Positions 1 through 8,468 of a stretch of DNA of 64,000 bases are shown piece after piece. Under the pieces are notes generated by a model, which saw nothing but the letters and a program-made list of their open reading frames with translations, made no database searches and was not told the origin of the DNA. Where the stretch lies: assembly GCF_001458295.1 (NCBI RefSeq), contig NZ_CYUD01000003.1, forward strand, positions 310,001-374,000, read 5' to 3'. Made by a program: the position numbers and the translations under genes. Every line of letters starts with the position of its first letter. The first letter of the stretch is position 1. Source of the stretch: Ruegeria denitrificans. Lineage in GTDB: Bacteria; Pseudomonadota; Alphaproteobacteria; Rhodobacterales; Rhodobacteraceae.

Positions 1-2001
1 GCGCAAGCTCATCATCGCGCGCATGCCGAACGGTACCATCTCGTGCGATTGCCCGGCTTGCCACAGAACCCACCACAGTTGCCTTTGCGCCATCGGGTCA
101 CAATAGATCTCATACCCCAGATCGCCGGTATAGCTGACCCGTTGCACGATACAGTCGGTCATACCAACGGTCATGCGCCGCACATCCAGAAAGCGAAGAT
201 CTGAATTATCGTCCCGGGTGCAAGCGGCCAGTACACGCGTCGCATTCGGGCCTGCGATTTGAAACCCGTTCAACCGGTCGCTGATATTCTCAATTTTCAC
301 ACCGCCTTGTTGGTGCTGCAGGAACCAGCGCATGTGGAATGCCTGACTGCCGTATGAGGCGGTCAGTTGAAACTTATCCTCTGCCAGACAGGAAACGGTA
401 AAATCTCCGATCAGCTTACCCTTCGGTGATAGCATCGGGGTCAGGGACACTCGGCCAAGTTGTGGAATCCGCCCGGCCATAATCTGGTCCAGCCATGCGC
501 GGGCCGTTGGGCCGGTGATGCAGTACTTGCCAAAATTGTGGACTTCGTTGATGCCGACGTTGTTTCGAACCGCACGCACCTCGCGCCCTGTCGCGTCAAA
601 CGCGTCCGAACGGCGGAATGAGGGGGTTTCATAGCCCGGCTCATCCTCTTGGGCGAAATAGTTTGGTACCTCCAGCCCGTATTGCTGGCCCCAGACTGCG
701 CCCAAATCGCTGAAGATGTCGTACATTGGGGTTGTCCGGTTCGGGCGCGCGGCAGGCAATTCCTCATTCGGATAGGCGACGCTGAACCGTTTCTGGTAGT
801 TTTCGATCACCTTCGGGCGGGTATAGCCGGGGCTGATCCAGTCTCCGAACCGGGCCACGTCCATTGCGAACACGTCACGTTCCGGTTCGCCCTCGATCAT
901 CCATTGCGCCAGTGTCAGGCCGACGCCGCCGCCTTGGCTGAACCCCGCCATCACGCCGCAGGCCGACCAGTAATTGCGCATGCCCGGCACTGGCCCGACC
1001 AGTGGGTTCCCGTCCGGCGCAAAGGTGAACGGCCCGTGGATCACAGATTTCACTCCAGCTTCGGCCAAAACGGGAAAGCGGCGATAGGCGAATTCGATAC
1101 TGTCGGTGATCTTGTCGTAGTCATCGGGCAGCAGCTCGTGCCCGAACTCCCACGGTGTACCGTCGACGGCCCAGGGCTTGCAGGGTTGCTCATAGAACCC
1201 GATGCACAGCCCGCGCCCTTCTTGCCGCAAATAGCTTTCCCCAGCAGGGTCCATTACGTGCGGGTGCTCCCCGCCAGCGTTAATGATCGCTTCGATCTGC
1301 GGGATCGAGTCCGTCACCAGATACTGATGTTCCATCGGGTGCAGAGGGAAATAGACACCTGCCATCGCACCGACCTCGCGCGCCCAGAGGCCGCCGGCGT
1401 TCACCACATGCTCGGCATGAATGGTGCCCTTGTCGGTGACCACGTCCCAGGTGCCATCGGGGCGCTGGTTGGTCTCGTGCACCATGCAATGCGTTTCGAT
1501 CGTGGCCCCGCCTATCCGAGCCGCCTTGGCATAGGCGTGGGTGGTGCCCGATGGGTCCAGATGCCCGTCCAGCGGATCATACAGCGCACCGATGATGCCG
1601 TCGGTGTTGGTGATGGGTGCGATCTTCTTGATTTCGTCCGGCCCGACGATCTCGGTTTCCAATCCCATGAACCGATGTTTGGCGCGTTCGGCCAGCAACA
1701 TATCAAAGCGGTCCTGATTGTCGGCCAACGTTACCCCGCCTACGTGGTGCAAACCGCAAGACATGCCGGTGATCTCTTCCAGTTCTTTATACAGGCGGAT
1801 CGTATACCCCTGCAGCGCGGCCATATTGGTGTCACCGTTCAGGGTGTGAAACCCGCCTGCCGCGTGCCAGGTCGAGCCGCTGGTCAGTTCTGACCGCTCC
1901 AGCAACATGACGTCGGACCAGCCCAGTTTGGTCAGGTGGTACAGCACGGAACATCCGACGACGCCGCCGCCAATAACTGCCACACGGGTCTCCAGTTTCA
2001 T
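1..2001 (-). CDS. GcvT-fused FAD-dependent oxidoreductase (dimethylglycine/sarcosine dehydrogenase type), 3' end cut by window
   Basis: The frame is open from an ATG at 2001, preceded by GGAGG, to the window edge, giving 667 residues of a family usually about 800 long. Residues 7-35 form the Rossmann FAD site (GGGVVG at 11-16). A STWHAAG segment follows at about 43-49; in dimethylglycine and sarcosine dehydrogenases the equivalent His carries covalent FAD. A DAO domain extends to about 400, then a GcvT-type folate-binding domain begins (conserved ITGP and FGMRA segments). The missing part should be the GcvT C-terminal domain. The family oxidatively demethylates N-methyl amino acids, passing the one-carbon unit to tetrahydrofolate. 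The exact substrate cannot be read from sequence. It is divergent from the solute-binding protein at 2197, which may import its substrate. Confidence 0.9.
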   Translation of the reverse strand, partial: MKLETRVAVIGGGVVGCSVLYHLTKLGWSDVMLLERSELTSGSTWHAAGGFHTLNGDTNMAALQGYTIRLYKELEEITGMSCGLHHVGGVTLADNQDRFDMLLAERAKHRFMGLETEIVGPDEIKKIAPITNTDGIIGALYDPLDGHLDPSGTTHAYAKAARIGGATIETHCMVHETNQRPDGTWDVVTDKGTIHAEHVVNAGGLWAREVGAMAGVYFPLHPMEHQYLVTDSIPQIEAIINAGGEHPHVMDPAGESYLRQEGRGLCIGFYEQPCKPWAVDGTPWEFGHELLPDDYDKITDSIEFAYRRFPVLAEAGVKSVIHGPFTFAPDGNPLVGPVPGMRNYWSACGVMAGFSQGGGVGLTLAQWMIEGEPERDVFAMDVARFGDWISPGYTRPKVIENYQKRFSVAYPNEELPAARPNRTTPMYDIFSDLGAVWGQQYGLEVPNYFAQEDEPGYETPSFRRSDAFDATGREVRAVRNNVGINEVHNFGKYCITGPTARAWLDQIMAGRIPQLGRVSLTPMLSPKGKLIGDFTVSCLAEDKFQLTASYGSQAFHMRWFLQHQQGGVKIENISDRLNGFQIAGPNATRVLAACTRDDNSDLRFLDVRRMTVGMTDCIVQRVSYTGDLGYEIYCDPMAQRQLWWVLWQAGQSHEMVPFGMRAMMSLR

Positions 2002-2196
2002 GAACGCCTCCGTCAGTGTTTTTGCCAGTCTGATCAACAGGGGTGCGGATGCAACGCTGAATGCGACAAAACGTGTCGCTGACGCAAATTGCGCTCACCA
2101 GCAACTTCCGGCAAATGCGGTCACGGTTCTGTAACAGAATCAAACTACGAGGCGACCGAATTCGGCCCTACGTAAACTACTCTACAAGGATAAGAG

Positions 2197-3765
2197 ATGA
2201 GCAAGTTTGATCCCCAACCCCAAGCGCTGAGCCGCCGCGAATTCATGGCGAAAGCCGCGGCACTTGGCTTGACTGCCACAGCCGCGAACCTGATCTGGGT
2301 CGAGGCCGGTCTGGCCGAGACGCCCAAAAAAGGCGGCCATTTCGTATTGGGGCTGAAGGGTGGCGAAAGCACCAACTCGCTGGACCCGGCACTTTCAGCG
2401 TCGCATGTAACGGCCAAGGCGCTGCGGGCTTATGGCAACACGTTGACCGTGGTTACTACCGATGGTGGAATCGAGCCGAGCCTGGCCGAAAGCTGGGAAG
2501 CGTCTGAGAACGGCAAGGTCTGGACTTTCAAGATCCGCAAGGGTGTTGAATTCCACAACGGCAAGACCCTGACACCCGAGGATGTGCAACTGACGTTGGC
2601 GCGCCATTCGAACGAAGATTCGCAGTCGGGTGCTTTGGGCATCATGCGCGGGATCGAGGATGTACGTGTTGATGGCGACTATGTGGTGATCACGCTAAAC
2701 ACGCCCAATGCCGACCTGCCGTATCTGATGTCTGACTATCACCTGGTCATGCAGCCGGGCGGTGGTATCGACAATCCGGGCGAGGGCATATCGACCGGTG
2801 CCTATAAGGTGACTGCAGATGAGCCCGGTGTACGTTACGCGTTCGAGAAGTTCGCCAACCACTGGGACGAAACCGTTGGCCACTATGACAGCCACGAAAT
2901 CCTTGTTCTGAACGATGACACCGCCCGTTCGGCGGCTTTGCAGGCCGGTCAGGTTCATGCGATCAACGTGGTGCCACCGCGTACTGCCAAGCTGTTTGGC
3001 CGCGCGCCGGGCGTCACCCTCAACGCGACGTCGGGTCGTGGGCATTACATCTTTGTCATGCACACCGACACCGCGCCGTTTGACAACAAAGACCTGCGTC
3101 TGGCGTTGAAATACGCCATCAACCGCGAAGAGATGGTCGACAAGGTACTGCGCGGCTTTGGTTCGGTCGGGAACGATATCCCGATCAACGAAGCCTACCC
3201 GCTGTTTGACGCATCCATGGAGCAACGCCAGTTCGACCTGGCCAAGGCCTCTGAGCATTACAAAGCATCGGGTCATGACGGCTCGCCCATCGTTCTGCAT
3301 GTGTCAGACGCGGCCTTTGCCGGTGCGATAGACGCGGCACAGCTGTTCCAGTTGTCGGCGCAGGCGGCGGGCATCCCGCTTGAGATTCAGCGTGAACCGG
3401 CAGATGGCTACTGGTCGGAAGTTTGGAACAACAAACCGTTCTGTGCTTCGTATTGGGGTGGACGTCCGGTACAGGATCAGATGTGGTCGGTTGGTTATCT
3501 GTCGACCGCAGACTGGAACGACACCAACTTCAAAAACGAAGAGTTCGACGCACTGCTATTGAAAGCCCGTGCCGAGTTGGACACCTCCAAGCGCAAAGAC
3601 GTCTACGCTCAGATGGCGCGGATCGTCTGGGAAGAGGGTGGTCTGATCAACCCGATGTTCAACCAGTTCATCGACGGTTACTCGGAAAAAGTTACCGGTT
3701 GGTCTGCACATGCGAACGGCGACCTGATGGATGGCTACGTCGCCAGCCGGACCTGGTTCGCGTAA
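2197..3765 (+). CDS. Family 5 ABC transporter substrate-binding protein, Tat-exported (orphan)
   Basis: 522 residues. The N-terminus has a twin-arginine signal (SRREFMAKAA at about 13-22, then a hydrophobic stretch and a cut near LAE), so it is exported folded to the periplasm. The rest matches SBP family 5 (DppA/OppA/NikA type): an early SLAESWE motif, then WTFKIRKGVEFHNG, with the usual length for the family. The start is supported by AAGGATAAG just upstream. It imports peptides, opines or similar amines together with membrane subunits, but no permease or ATPase adjoins it. The nearest family 5 importer, at 12-18.6 kb, has its own binding protein. The divergent FAD demethylase suggests an N-methylated ligand; this is inference. 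A strong terminator follows. Confidence 0.92.
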   Translation: MSKFDPQPQALSRREFMAKAAALGLTATAANLIWVEAGLAETPKKGGHFVLGLKGGESTNSLDPALSASHVTAKALRAYGNTLTVVTTDGGIEPSLAESWEASENGKVWTFKIRKGVEFHNGKTLTPEDVQLTLARHSNEDSQSGALGIMRGIEDVRVDGDYVVITLNTPNADLPYLMSDYHLVMQPGGGIDNPGEGISTGAYKVTADEPGVRYAFEKFANHWDETVGHYDSHEILVLNDDTARSAALQAGQVHAINVVPPRTAKLFGRAPGVTLNATSGRGHYIFVMHTDTAPFDNKDLRLALKYAINREEMVDKVLRGFGSVGNDIPINEAYPLFDASMEQRQFDLAKASEHYKASGHDGSPIVLHVSDAAFAGAIDAAQLFQLSAQAAGIPLEIQREPADGYWSEVWNNKPFCASYWGGRPVQDQMWSVGYLSTADWNDTNFKNEEFDALLLKARAELDTSKRKDVYAQMARIVWEEGGLINPMFNQFIDGYSEKVTGWSAHANGDLMDGYVASRTWFA

Positions 3766-3779
3766 CCTCAAAATTGAAA

Positions 3780-3810
3780 CCGGCGCCCGATGGTGGGCGC
3801 CGGATTTTTT
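3780..3810 (+). terminator. Rho-independent terminator after the solute-binding protein
   Basis: A perfect 9-bp GC-rich stem pairs 3780-3788 with 3795-3803 around a 6-nt loop and is followed by a run of six T at 3805-3810. It starts 15 bases after the stop of the 2197-3765 gene and sits between convergent genes. The T run serves only the plus strand. Confidence 0.85.
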
Positions 3811-3811
3811 G

Positions 3812-5119
3812 TTAAAGGTGCCGGATTTTCAGCTCGGTCACCCGGTTGCCTTCCTTTGCGGTGACTTCAAACCGGAACCCATGGAACGCGAATACCTGAC
3901 CGACGACCGGGATCATCTGCGCCTCGTGAATGACAAGCCCGGCGATGGTGTTCGCCTCTTCATCGGGCAGGGACCAGTCCATCGCGCGGTTCGCGTCACG
4001 GATGGTCATTGCGCCTTCGACCAGAAACTGCCCGTCTTCGGTGCGGGTCACCGGAACGTCTTCTTCGATATCGAACTCGTCGGCGATTTCGCCCACGATT
4101 TCTTCGAGAATATCCTCCAGCGTTATCAAACCGCGTAATGATCCGTATTCGTCGACAACCAACGCAAAATGGCTGTGCATCCGCAGGAATTCCCGCATCT
4201 GGTCGTCCAGAGTGGTGGTTTCCGGCACAAAATAGGGGTCGTTTGCTACTTTGGAGATATCGAACTCTTTCAGCCGGTTGGTGTCGCTTTCGCTGGCGCC
4301 TGCATGTGCGTACATGGCGCGGAACAGATCCTTGGCGTGAACGACGCCCACGATGTTCTCCTGCTCATCCCGGAAAACAGGCAGGCGAGTGTGTGGGCTT
4401 TTCAGACATTGCTGTAAAATGGCTTCGGGCGCGTCGTTAGCGTCGATCATCTCAATGTTCGAGCGGTGAAGCATTATTTCTTCGACCGTTCGGTCCCCCA
4501 GATCAAGTGCGCCAAGGATGCGGTCACGGTCTTCTTTTTCGACCACTCCTTCGGAATGGCCCAGCTGCAGCGCGCCAGCGATTTCTTCGCGCACGGCGAG
4601 GATGTTGCTGTCAGGGTCGATCTGGACGCCGAACAGGCGCAGAACGCCACGAACAAGCAGACGTACCGCCGCAACCATGGGCGAGAACACCGTCACCACA
4701 ATACTGATGATCGGCGCGACCAGTGCGGCGGCTTTTTCTGCGTTGGTGATGGCGTAGGTCTTGGGCAGAACCTCGGCGAAGACCAGCACCAGTAAGGTCA
4801 TCACCAGCGTTGCCAGTGCCACACCGCTTTCGCCGAACAATCGAGTAAACAAGGCCGTGGCCAGCGAGGCCGCTAGGATGTTCACAAGGTTGTTGCCCAG
4901 CAGGACCGAGCCGATCAGCCGTTCATTGTCATCGGTGATGTCCAGTGCCTTTTGCGCCCCGCGCGAGCCTTTGTCGGCTTGCGCACGCAACTTGCCGCGT
5001 GACGATGCGGTCAATGCCGTTTCAGAACCCGAGAAAAAACCCGACAATACGAGCAAAAGAAGAATGGCGCCTGTGGTAAACCAGAATGCGCTGTCGATCA
5101 GAGAAGAAGAGGGTTCCAT
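3812..5119 (-). CDS. CNNM/HlyC-CorC family membrane protein with DUF21, CBS pair and CorC_HlyC domains
   Basis: 435 residues. Residues 1-190 form the DUF21 transmembrane domain: a hydrophobic first helix, then GFFSGSETALTASSRGKLR, the family signature. Residues about 205-330 form a cytoplasmic CBS pair (LPVFRDEQENIVGVVHAKDL and FALVVDEYGSLRGLITLEDILEEIVGEI). The last 85 residues are the CorC_HlyC domain. Relatives are Mg2+/Co2+ transporters or regulators; the old name hemolysin is misleading. It is convergent with the orphan binding protein and lies 63 bp downstream of xerD on the same strand, so it may be cotranscribed with xerD. Housekeeping gene; the exact ion is unknown. Confidence 0.92.
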   Translation of the reverse strand: MEPSSSLIDSAFWFTTGAILLLLVLSGFFSGSETALTASSRGKLRAQADKGSRGAQKALDITDDNERLIGSVLLGNNLVNILAASLATALFTRLFGESGVALATLVMTLLVLVFAEVLPKTYAITNAEKAAALVAPIISIVVTVFSPMVAAVRLLVRGVLRLFGVQIDPDSNILAVREEIAGALQLGHSEGVVEKEDRDRILGALDLGDRTVEEIMLHRSNIEMIDANDAPEAILQQCLKSPHTRLPVFRDEQENIVGVVHAKDLFRAMYAHAGASESDTNRLKEFDISKVANDPYFVPETTTLDDQMREFLRMHSHFALVVDEYGSLRGLITLEDILEEIVGEIADEFDIEEDVPVTRTEDGQFLVEGAMTIRDANRAMDWSLPDEEANTIAGLVIHEAQMIPVVGQVFAFHGFRFEVTAKEGNRVTELKIRHL

Positions 5120-5182
5120 TGGTCCTTGGTTGTTGGTGTTTCTGCATCCGTTATGGGGGTGCGTCCCCTGCGGATCAAGGGG

Positions 5183-6136
5183 TTAGCCCTTGTTGTCGGG
5201 GTCTTTCGCCAGCGGGTGATGCTCTAACACCAGCTCAGCCAGACGTTCGTCGAGAACATGCGTGTAAATCTCGGTGGTTGCCACATCTGCGTGCCCTAAC
5301 AGGGTTTGGATCGACCGCAGATCGGCACCGTTAGCCAGAAGATGCGTCGCAAAGGCGTGGCGCAACGTGTGCGGCGTGACCTTTTCTGGCGACACACCAC
5401 CTTGAACGGCCAGTTCCTTTACCAGCAGAAAGAACATATGCCGCGTCAAGTGCCCGGATTTGCCGCGTGAGGGAAACAGGAACCTGGATCGCTGGCCACC
5501 GTCGGCAACCAGTTGATCCTCGGTCTCATCCCGCACGCCAAGCCAAGCGGCCAGCGCCTCGCGCGCTGGGGGAGACAGCGGTACCATCCGTTCCTTGCCG
5601 CCTTTGCCCAACACCAGCAACATGCGGGGATCGCCGCGCGCCGAAGACACAGGCAGCGAGACCAGTTCGGTCACGCGCATGCCTGTGGCATAAAGTACCT
5701 CCATCAGGCAGGTGTTGCGCACCCGGTCAGCTTCGGTGCGCCCGGTCTGGCGGGCGGCTTGCAGCAGCCGGTCCACCTCGGGCACGTCCAGCGTCTTGGG
5801 CAGGCGTTTCTGCCGCCCGGGCCCCTTGATCTGAATGGCGGGGTTGGAATCGCGCCAGCCTTCCTCGAATGCGAAACGGTAGATCTGTTTGATTGCCGAC
5901 AATCGTCGCGCCCGGGTGGATTGTGCCAGACCTTGCGCGTCGCAATCGATCAGATACGCCTCGATCTGATCCCGGTCAGCCTCGGCAAAGCCGGTTTTGC
6001 GTCGCTGTAACCAGGCAGCGAAATCCTTCAGGTCGCGGCCATAGGCCAATAGCGTATTGTTGGCCGCCCCAAGTTCGGCGGCCTGGGCCTGCAGGAAGGT
6101 GGAGATCCAAAGTTCGGATGTTGCCGGGGACGCCAT
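5183..6136 (-). CDS. xerD: Site-specific tyrosine recombinase XerD
   Basis: 317 residues from the ATG at 6136, which has AGGG upstream; a GTG at 6142 overlapping the previous stop is the alternative. N-terminal SAM-like core-binding domain (about 5-95), then the catalytic domain with Arg in YATGMRVTEL, the HTLRHAFATHLL box, LGHADVATTEIYTHV and the Tyr nucleophile in EIYTH. XerD works with XerC at the chromosomal dif site to resolve dimers. Nothing suggests a mobile-element integrase: no att-like repeats or phage genes are nearby, and the gene lies in a housekeeping operon behind two exported-protein genes. Known role by homology; confident. Confidence 0.94.
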   Translation of the reverse strand: MASPATSELWISTFLQAQAAELGAANNTLLAYGRDLKDFAAWLQRRKTGFAEADRDQIEAYLIDCDAQGLAQSTRARRLSAIKQIYRFAFEEGWRDSNPAIQIKGPGRQKRLPKTLDVPEVDRLLQAARQTGRTEADRVRNTCLMEVLYATGMRVTELVSLPVSSARGDPRMLLVLGKGGKERMVPLSPPAREALAAWLGVRDETEDQLVADGGQRSRFLFPSRGKSGHLTRHMFFLLVKELAVQGGVSPEKVTPHTLRHAFATHLLANGADLRSIQTLLGHADVATTEIYTHVLDERLAELVLEHHPLAKDPDNKG

Positions 6137-6138
6137 GA

Positions 6139-7662
6139 TCACGTGCCCTGCAGGATCAAAAGGTTCAGAGCAGCCCGTCGCGCGGTATCCTCAAGACCAA
6201 CCCGGCGCAGCGTGGCAATGGCGGCGCTCAGATCGACAAGGTTGCCGCGCGCGCCATGGGCAAACACCTCCATCGTTTCAAGAATGGCTTCGCCAAGCTG
6301 ACCGTTGTTCAGCATCCCCTGAATATCAGATGGGATCGGCGCGGCCCAGGCAAAGCCCTGGGCTACGGCATCGGCCATTGGTGACAGGCTATGTGCACGC
6401 CCAGGATCGCCTTGTGCCAAAGCAGCTAAAAATTGAGTTTCTTCTGATTGGTCCGGCGGCGTGAGGGCAGCGGTTTCGTAAAGTTCGGACAACAACAAGA
6501 TGCGCCACCGCAGGTTTTCAGCCGCAGGGTCCGGCATGGTGATTTGCGATAGGCGACCTGCGAACAGATCAGCGAACGGAACCTCCAGCCCGACGCTGTG
6601 CATCTGTTCCCAAACGTTTGGCAATGTTTTGGCGATCGCTTCGGGCTGCCCGTTTTCCAGCGCGCTTTCGAATTTCTGAATGGCTGACACCCGGTCCCAA
6701 ACCGCACCAGAGGCCGCCGGATCACGTTCTGTATACAGGCCCAAAAGCTGGTTAGGGGTCAGCGCGCCAATCCGGGTCAGGCGCTCGGCCGCTTCGATTT
6801 GGGCTTTCCAACCGGCCACATCACGCAGGTCGGCGTTGGCAAATGCGCGCGGCAGAGGGGCAGAAGGTAACCGTTCCCCAATTGCCTCGAACAGACGAAA
6901 GATCAGCGGGTCGGGATTGTCGGGCTGGGGGAGGTACTCGGCATCCTCGTACAGTTCGGGGCTTAGGAATCGGTCCAGAACATCCAGATCTTCGGGCGGT
7001 AGGACTTGCAGTGCGTGGGCGGCCTCAAGCGTCAGCGCGGCAGAATTCCAGTCTCCACGGCGTGCCTTGCAGAAAATTTGCGCCGCGTAGTCCTGCGATA
7101 GGTGCGGTTGCGCGATCAGCGCGGTACAGCTGCGATCCTCATCTCCGGTTAGCAGAGTCGCATCGAACCAGCGTTGAAACCGCGCGCGGCTGTCGGTCGG
7201 GCCAGCCAGCTGCACCAGAGATTGAACAGGATCGGCGGCGCCTAGCTGCATTAGACGATCGAGACGGGCCAGCAACAGGGTCTCCTGCGCATCAGGTCCG
7301 GCAGGAGCCCGCGCCTCGGACAGCAGCAGGGTGAACAACAGGCGCTGCATCGCAGGGTTGGATTTGACAGGCACGCGGGCGATCAGTTGCGCCAGCCGGT
7401 CGGGATCGCTGTTCTGCCATAGGTCCACGGGCAGGCCCGTCACAGAAGACGACACTAACCCAAGTGGTGGAGATAACGCCTCGAGAGGTGTGACCTCAAC
7501 GTCCGGTCGTACGCCGGTCTGCGTCACGGACGGTTCCAGCAGAACGGTCCCAGGCAGGTTCTCTGGCGGGGTGTTCAACCACTCAATGACGGAAAGAGGT
7601 TCTTGCTGCGCCTGCGCCGATCCGGCCAGGAACAGCGCAAACACTACGGCCTTATTCGACAT
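6139..7662 (-). CDS. Exported protein of unknown function upstream of xerD
   Basis: 507 residues. The N-terminus is a signal peptide (hydrophobic 5-13, probable cleavage after AQA near 19), so the product is periplasmic. The remainder is Ala/Leu/Gln/Glu-rich, apparently alpha-helical and possibly made of helical repeats, without a motif I can assign. It starts inside the end of the 49-residue membrane protein gene (11-bp overlap) and stops 2 bases before the xerD ATG, so the three are surely co-translated. Recombination and an exported helical protein have no obvious functional link; coupling may be historical. Could be an envelope structural factor. Function not known to me. Confidence 0.85.
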   Translation of the reverse strand: MSNKAVVFALFLAGSAQAQQEPLSVIEWLNTPPENLPGTVLLEPSVTQTGVRPDVEVTPLEALSPPLGLVSSSVTGLPVDLWQNSDPDRLAQLIARVPVKSNPAMQRLLFTLLLSEARAPAGPDAQETLLLARLDRLMQLGAADPVQSLVQLAGPTDSRARFQRWFDATLLTGDEDRSCTALIAQPHLSQDYAAQIFCKARRGDWNSAALTLEAAHALQVLPPEDLDVLDRFLSPELYEDAEYLPQPDNPDPLIFRLFEAIGERLPSAPLPRAFANADLRDVAGWKAQIEAAERLTRIGALTPNQLLGLYTERDPAASGAVWDRVSAIQKFESALENGQPEAIAKTLPNVWEQMHSVGLEVPFADLFAGRLSQITMPDPAAENLRWRILLLSELYETAALTPPDQSEETQFLAALAQGDPGRAHSLSPMADAVAQGFAWAAPIPSDIQGMLNNGQLGEAILETMEVFAHGARGNLVDLSAAIATLRRVGLEDTARRAALNLLILQGT

Positions 7663-7801
7663 TCAGGATTACCGGTTCTCGTATCTCGTCTTGCGGTGCC
7701 GAGAAGTCGGCTCCGAAGAACGGCCCGAGATAGGCGTATGCCACCAGGCCTATGAAACACAGGCAAATCAGGTATATCAGGAACTTAACTAGACGGCCCA
7801 T
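7652..7801 (-). CDS. Small single-pass membrane protein, 49 residues
   Basis: The ATG is at 7801 and the stop at 7654-7652. Residues 5-26 form one hydrophobic helix after a basic Gly-Arg-Leu-Val-Lys start (positive-inside), followed by a short acidic periplasmic or luminal tail ending PVILNVE. The 11-bp overlap with the start of the downstream 507-residue exported protein gene supports real translation. It is divergent from aroK, with 79 bp between starts. I do not recognise a family; its role may be to anchor or assist the exported protein. It is supported by coupling and a sensible topology rather than by homology. Confidence 0.65.
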   Translation of the reverse strand: MGRLVKFLIYLICLCFIGLVAYAYLGPFFGADFSAPQDEIREPVILNVE

Positions 7802-7880
7802 TGCTCAACGCTGCCCCATTTTTCTCTTTTGTCATAGTTATAGCTAGCATTTTTCCTAAGATCACGTCATTCACAGTGAA

Positions 7881-8468
7881 ATGAGCGAAATTAAGCATAA
7901 CACCCCCAACTTGGACACAGATGCGGGCTTTGCACTGCACAAAACGGTGGTACTTGTAGGCATGATGGGGGCAGGAAAGACGGCGGTGGGCCGCGCGCTG
8001 GCCGCGCGACTGGGTGTTCCTTTCCTGGACAGCGATGCCGAGATCGAATCGGCGGCCAACATGACCATCCCCGAGATCTTCGAACGCGATGGAGAGCCGT
8101 TTTTCCGCGCCAAAGAATCTCAGGTCATCGGGCGTCTGCTGGATGAGGAAAAAGGCATTCTGTCGACCGGTGGCGGTGCGTTTCTGGCTGAACACAACCG
8201 CGCAACGATCACCGAGCGCGGGGTCTCAGTCTGGCTGCGGGCCGATCTCGAGGTTCTGTGGAATCGCGTCAAACATAAGGACACACGCCCCTTGCTGCGC
8301 ACGGCTGATCCCTATGCGACGTTGCGCGGCTTGTATGAACAACGCGTGCCGGTTTATGCGCAGGCGGATTTGATCGCCGAGTCCGATGGCGTGACCTCGA
8401 TCGAGAATATGGTGAACCGGGTGGTGGATGCGTTGCTTACACGCCCCGATGTTTTGGAACGGAAATAA
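7881..8468 (+). CDS. aroK: Shikimate kinase
   Basis: 195 residues. Walker A GMMGAGKTAVG lies at about 27-37, followed by DSDAEIE (shikimate/Mg binding), the FRAKE segment and STGGGAF. The LID-region RPLL motif is also present. It phosphorylates shikimate with ATP in the aromatic amino acid (chorismate) pathway in the cytoplasm. The N-terminus is about 20 residues longer than minimal AroK; an internal start is possible. The stop TAA shares its last A with the ATG of aroB (TAATG), so the two are translationally coupled. It is divergent from the small membrane protein/xerD operon. Confidence 0.96.
   Translation: MSEIKHNTPNLDTDAGFALHKTVVLVGMMGAGKTAVGRALAARLGVPFLDSDAEIESAANMTIPEIFERDGEPFFRAKESQVIGRLLDEEKGILSTGGGAFLAEHNRATITERGVSVWLRADLEVLWNRVKHKDTRPLLRTADPYATLRGLYEQRVPVYAQADLIAESDGVTSIENMVNRVVDALLTRPDVLERK

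Noticed and set aside
649..1893. Long plus-strand open frame of 414 codons
   Set aside because: It lies wholly antisense to the FAD/GcvT oxidoreductase, whose translated motifs are unmistakable; a by-product of GC-rich codon bias.
5183..6136. XerD as integrase of a mobile element
   Set aside because: Full-length XerD in a housekeeping setting, with no repeats, cargo or phage genes around.
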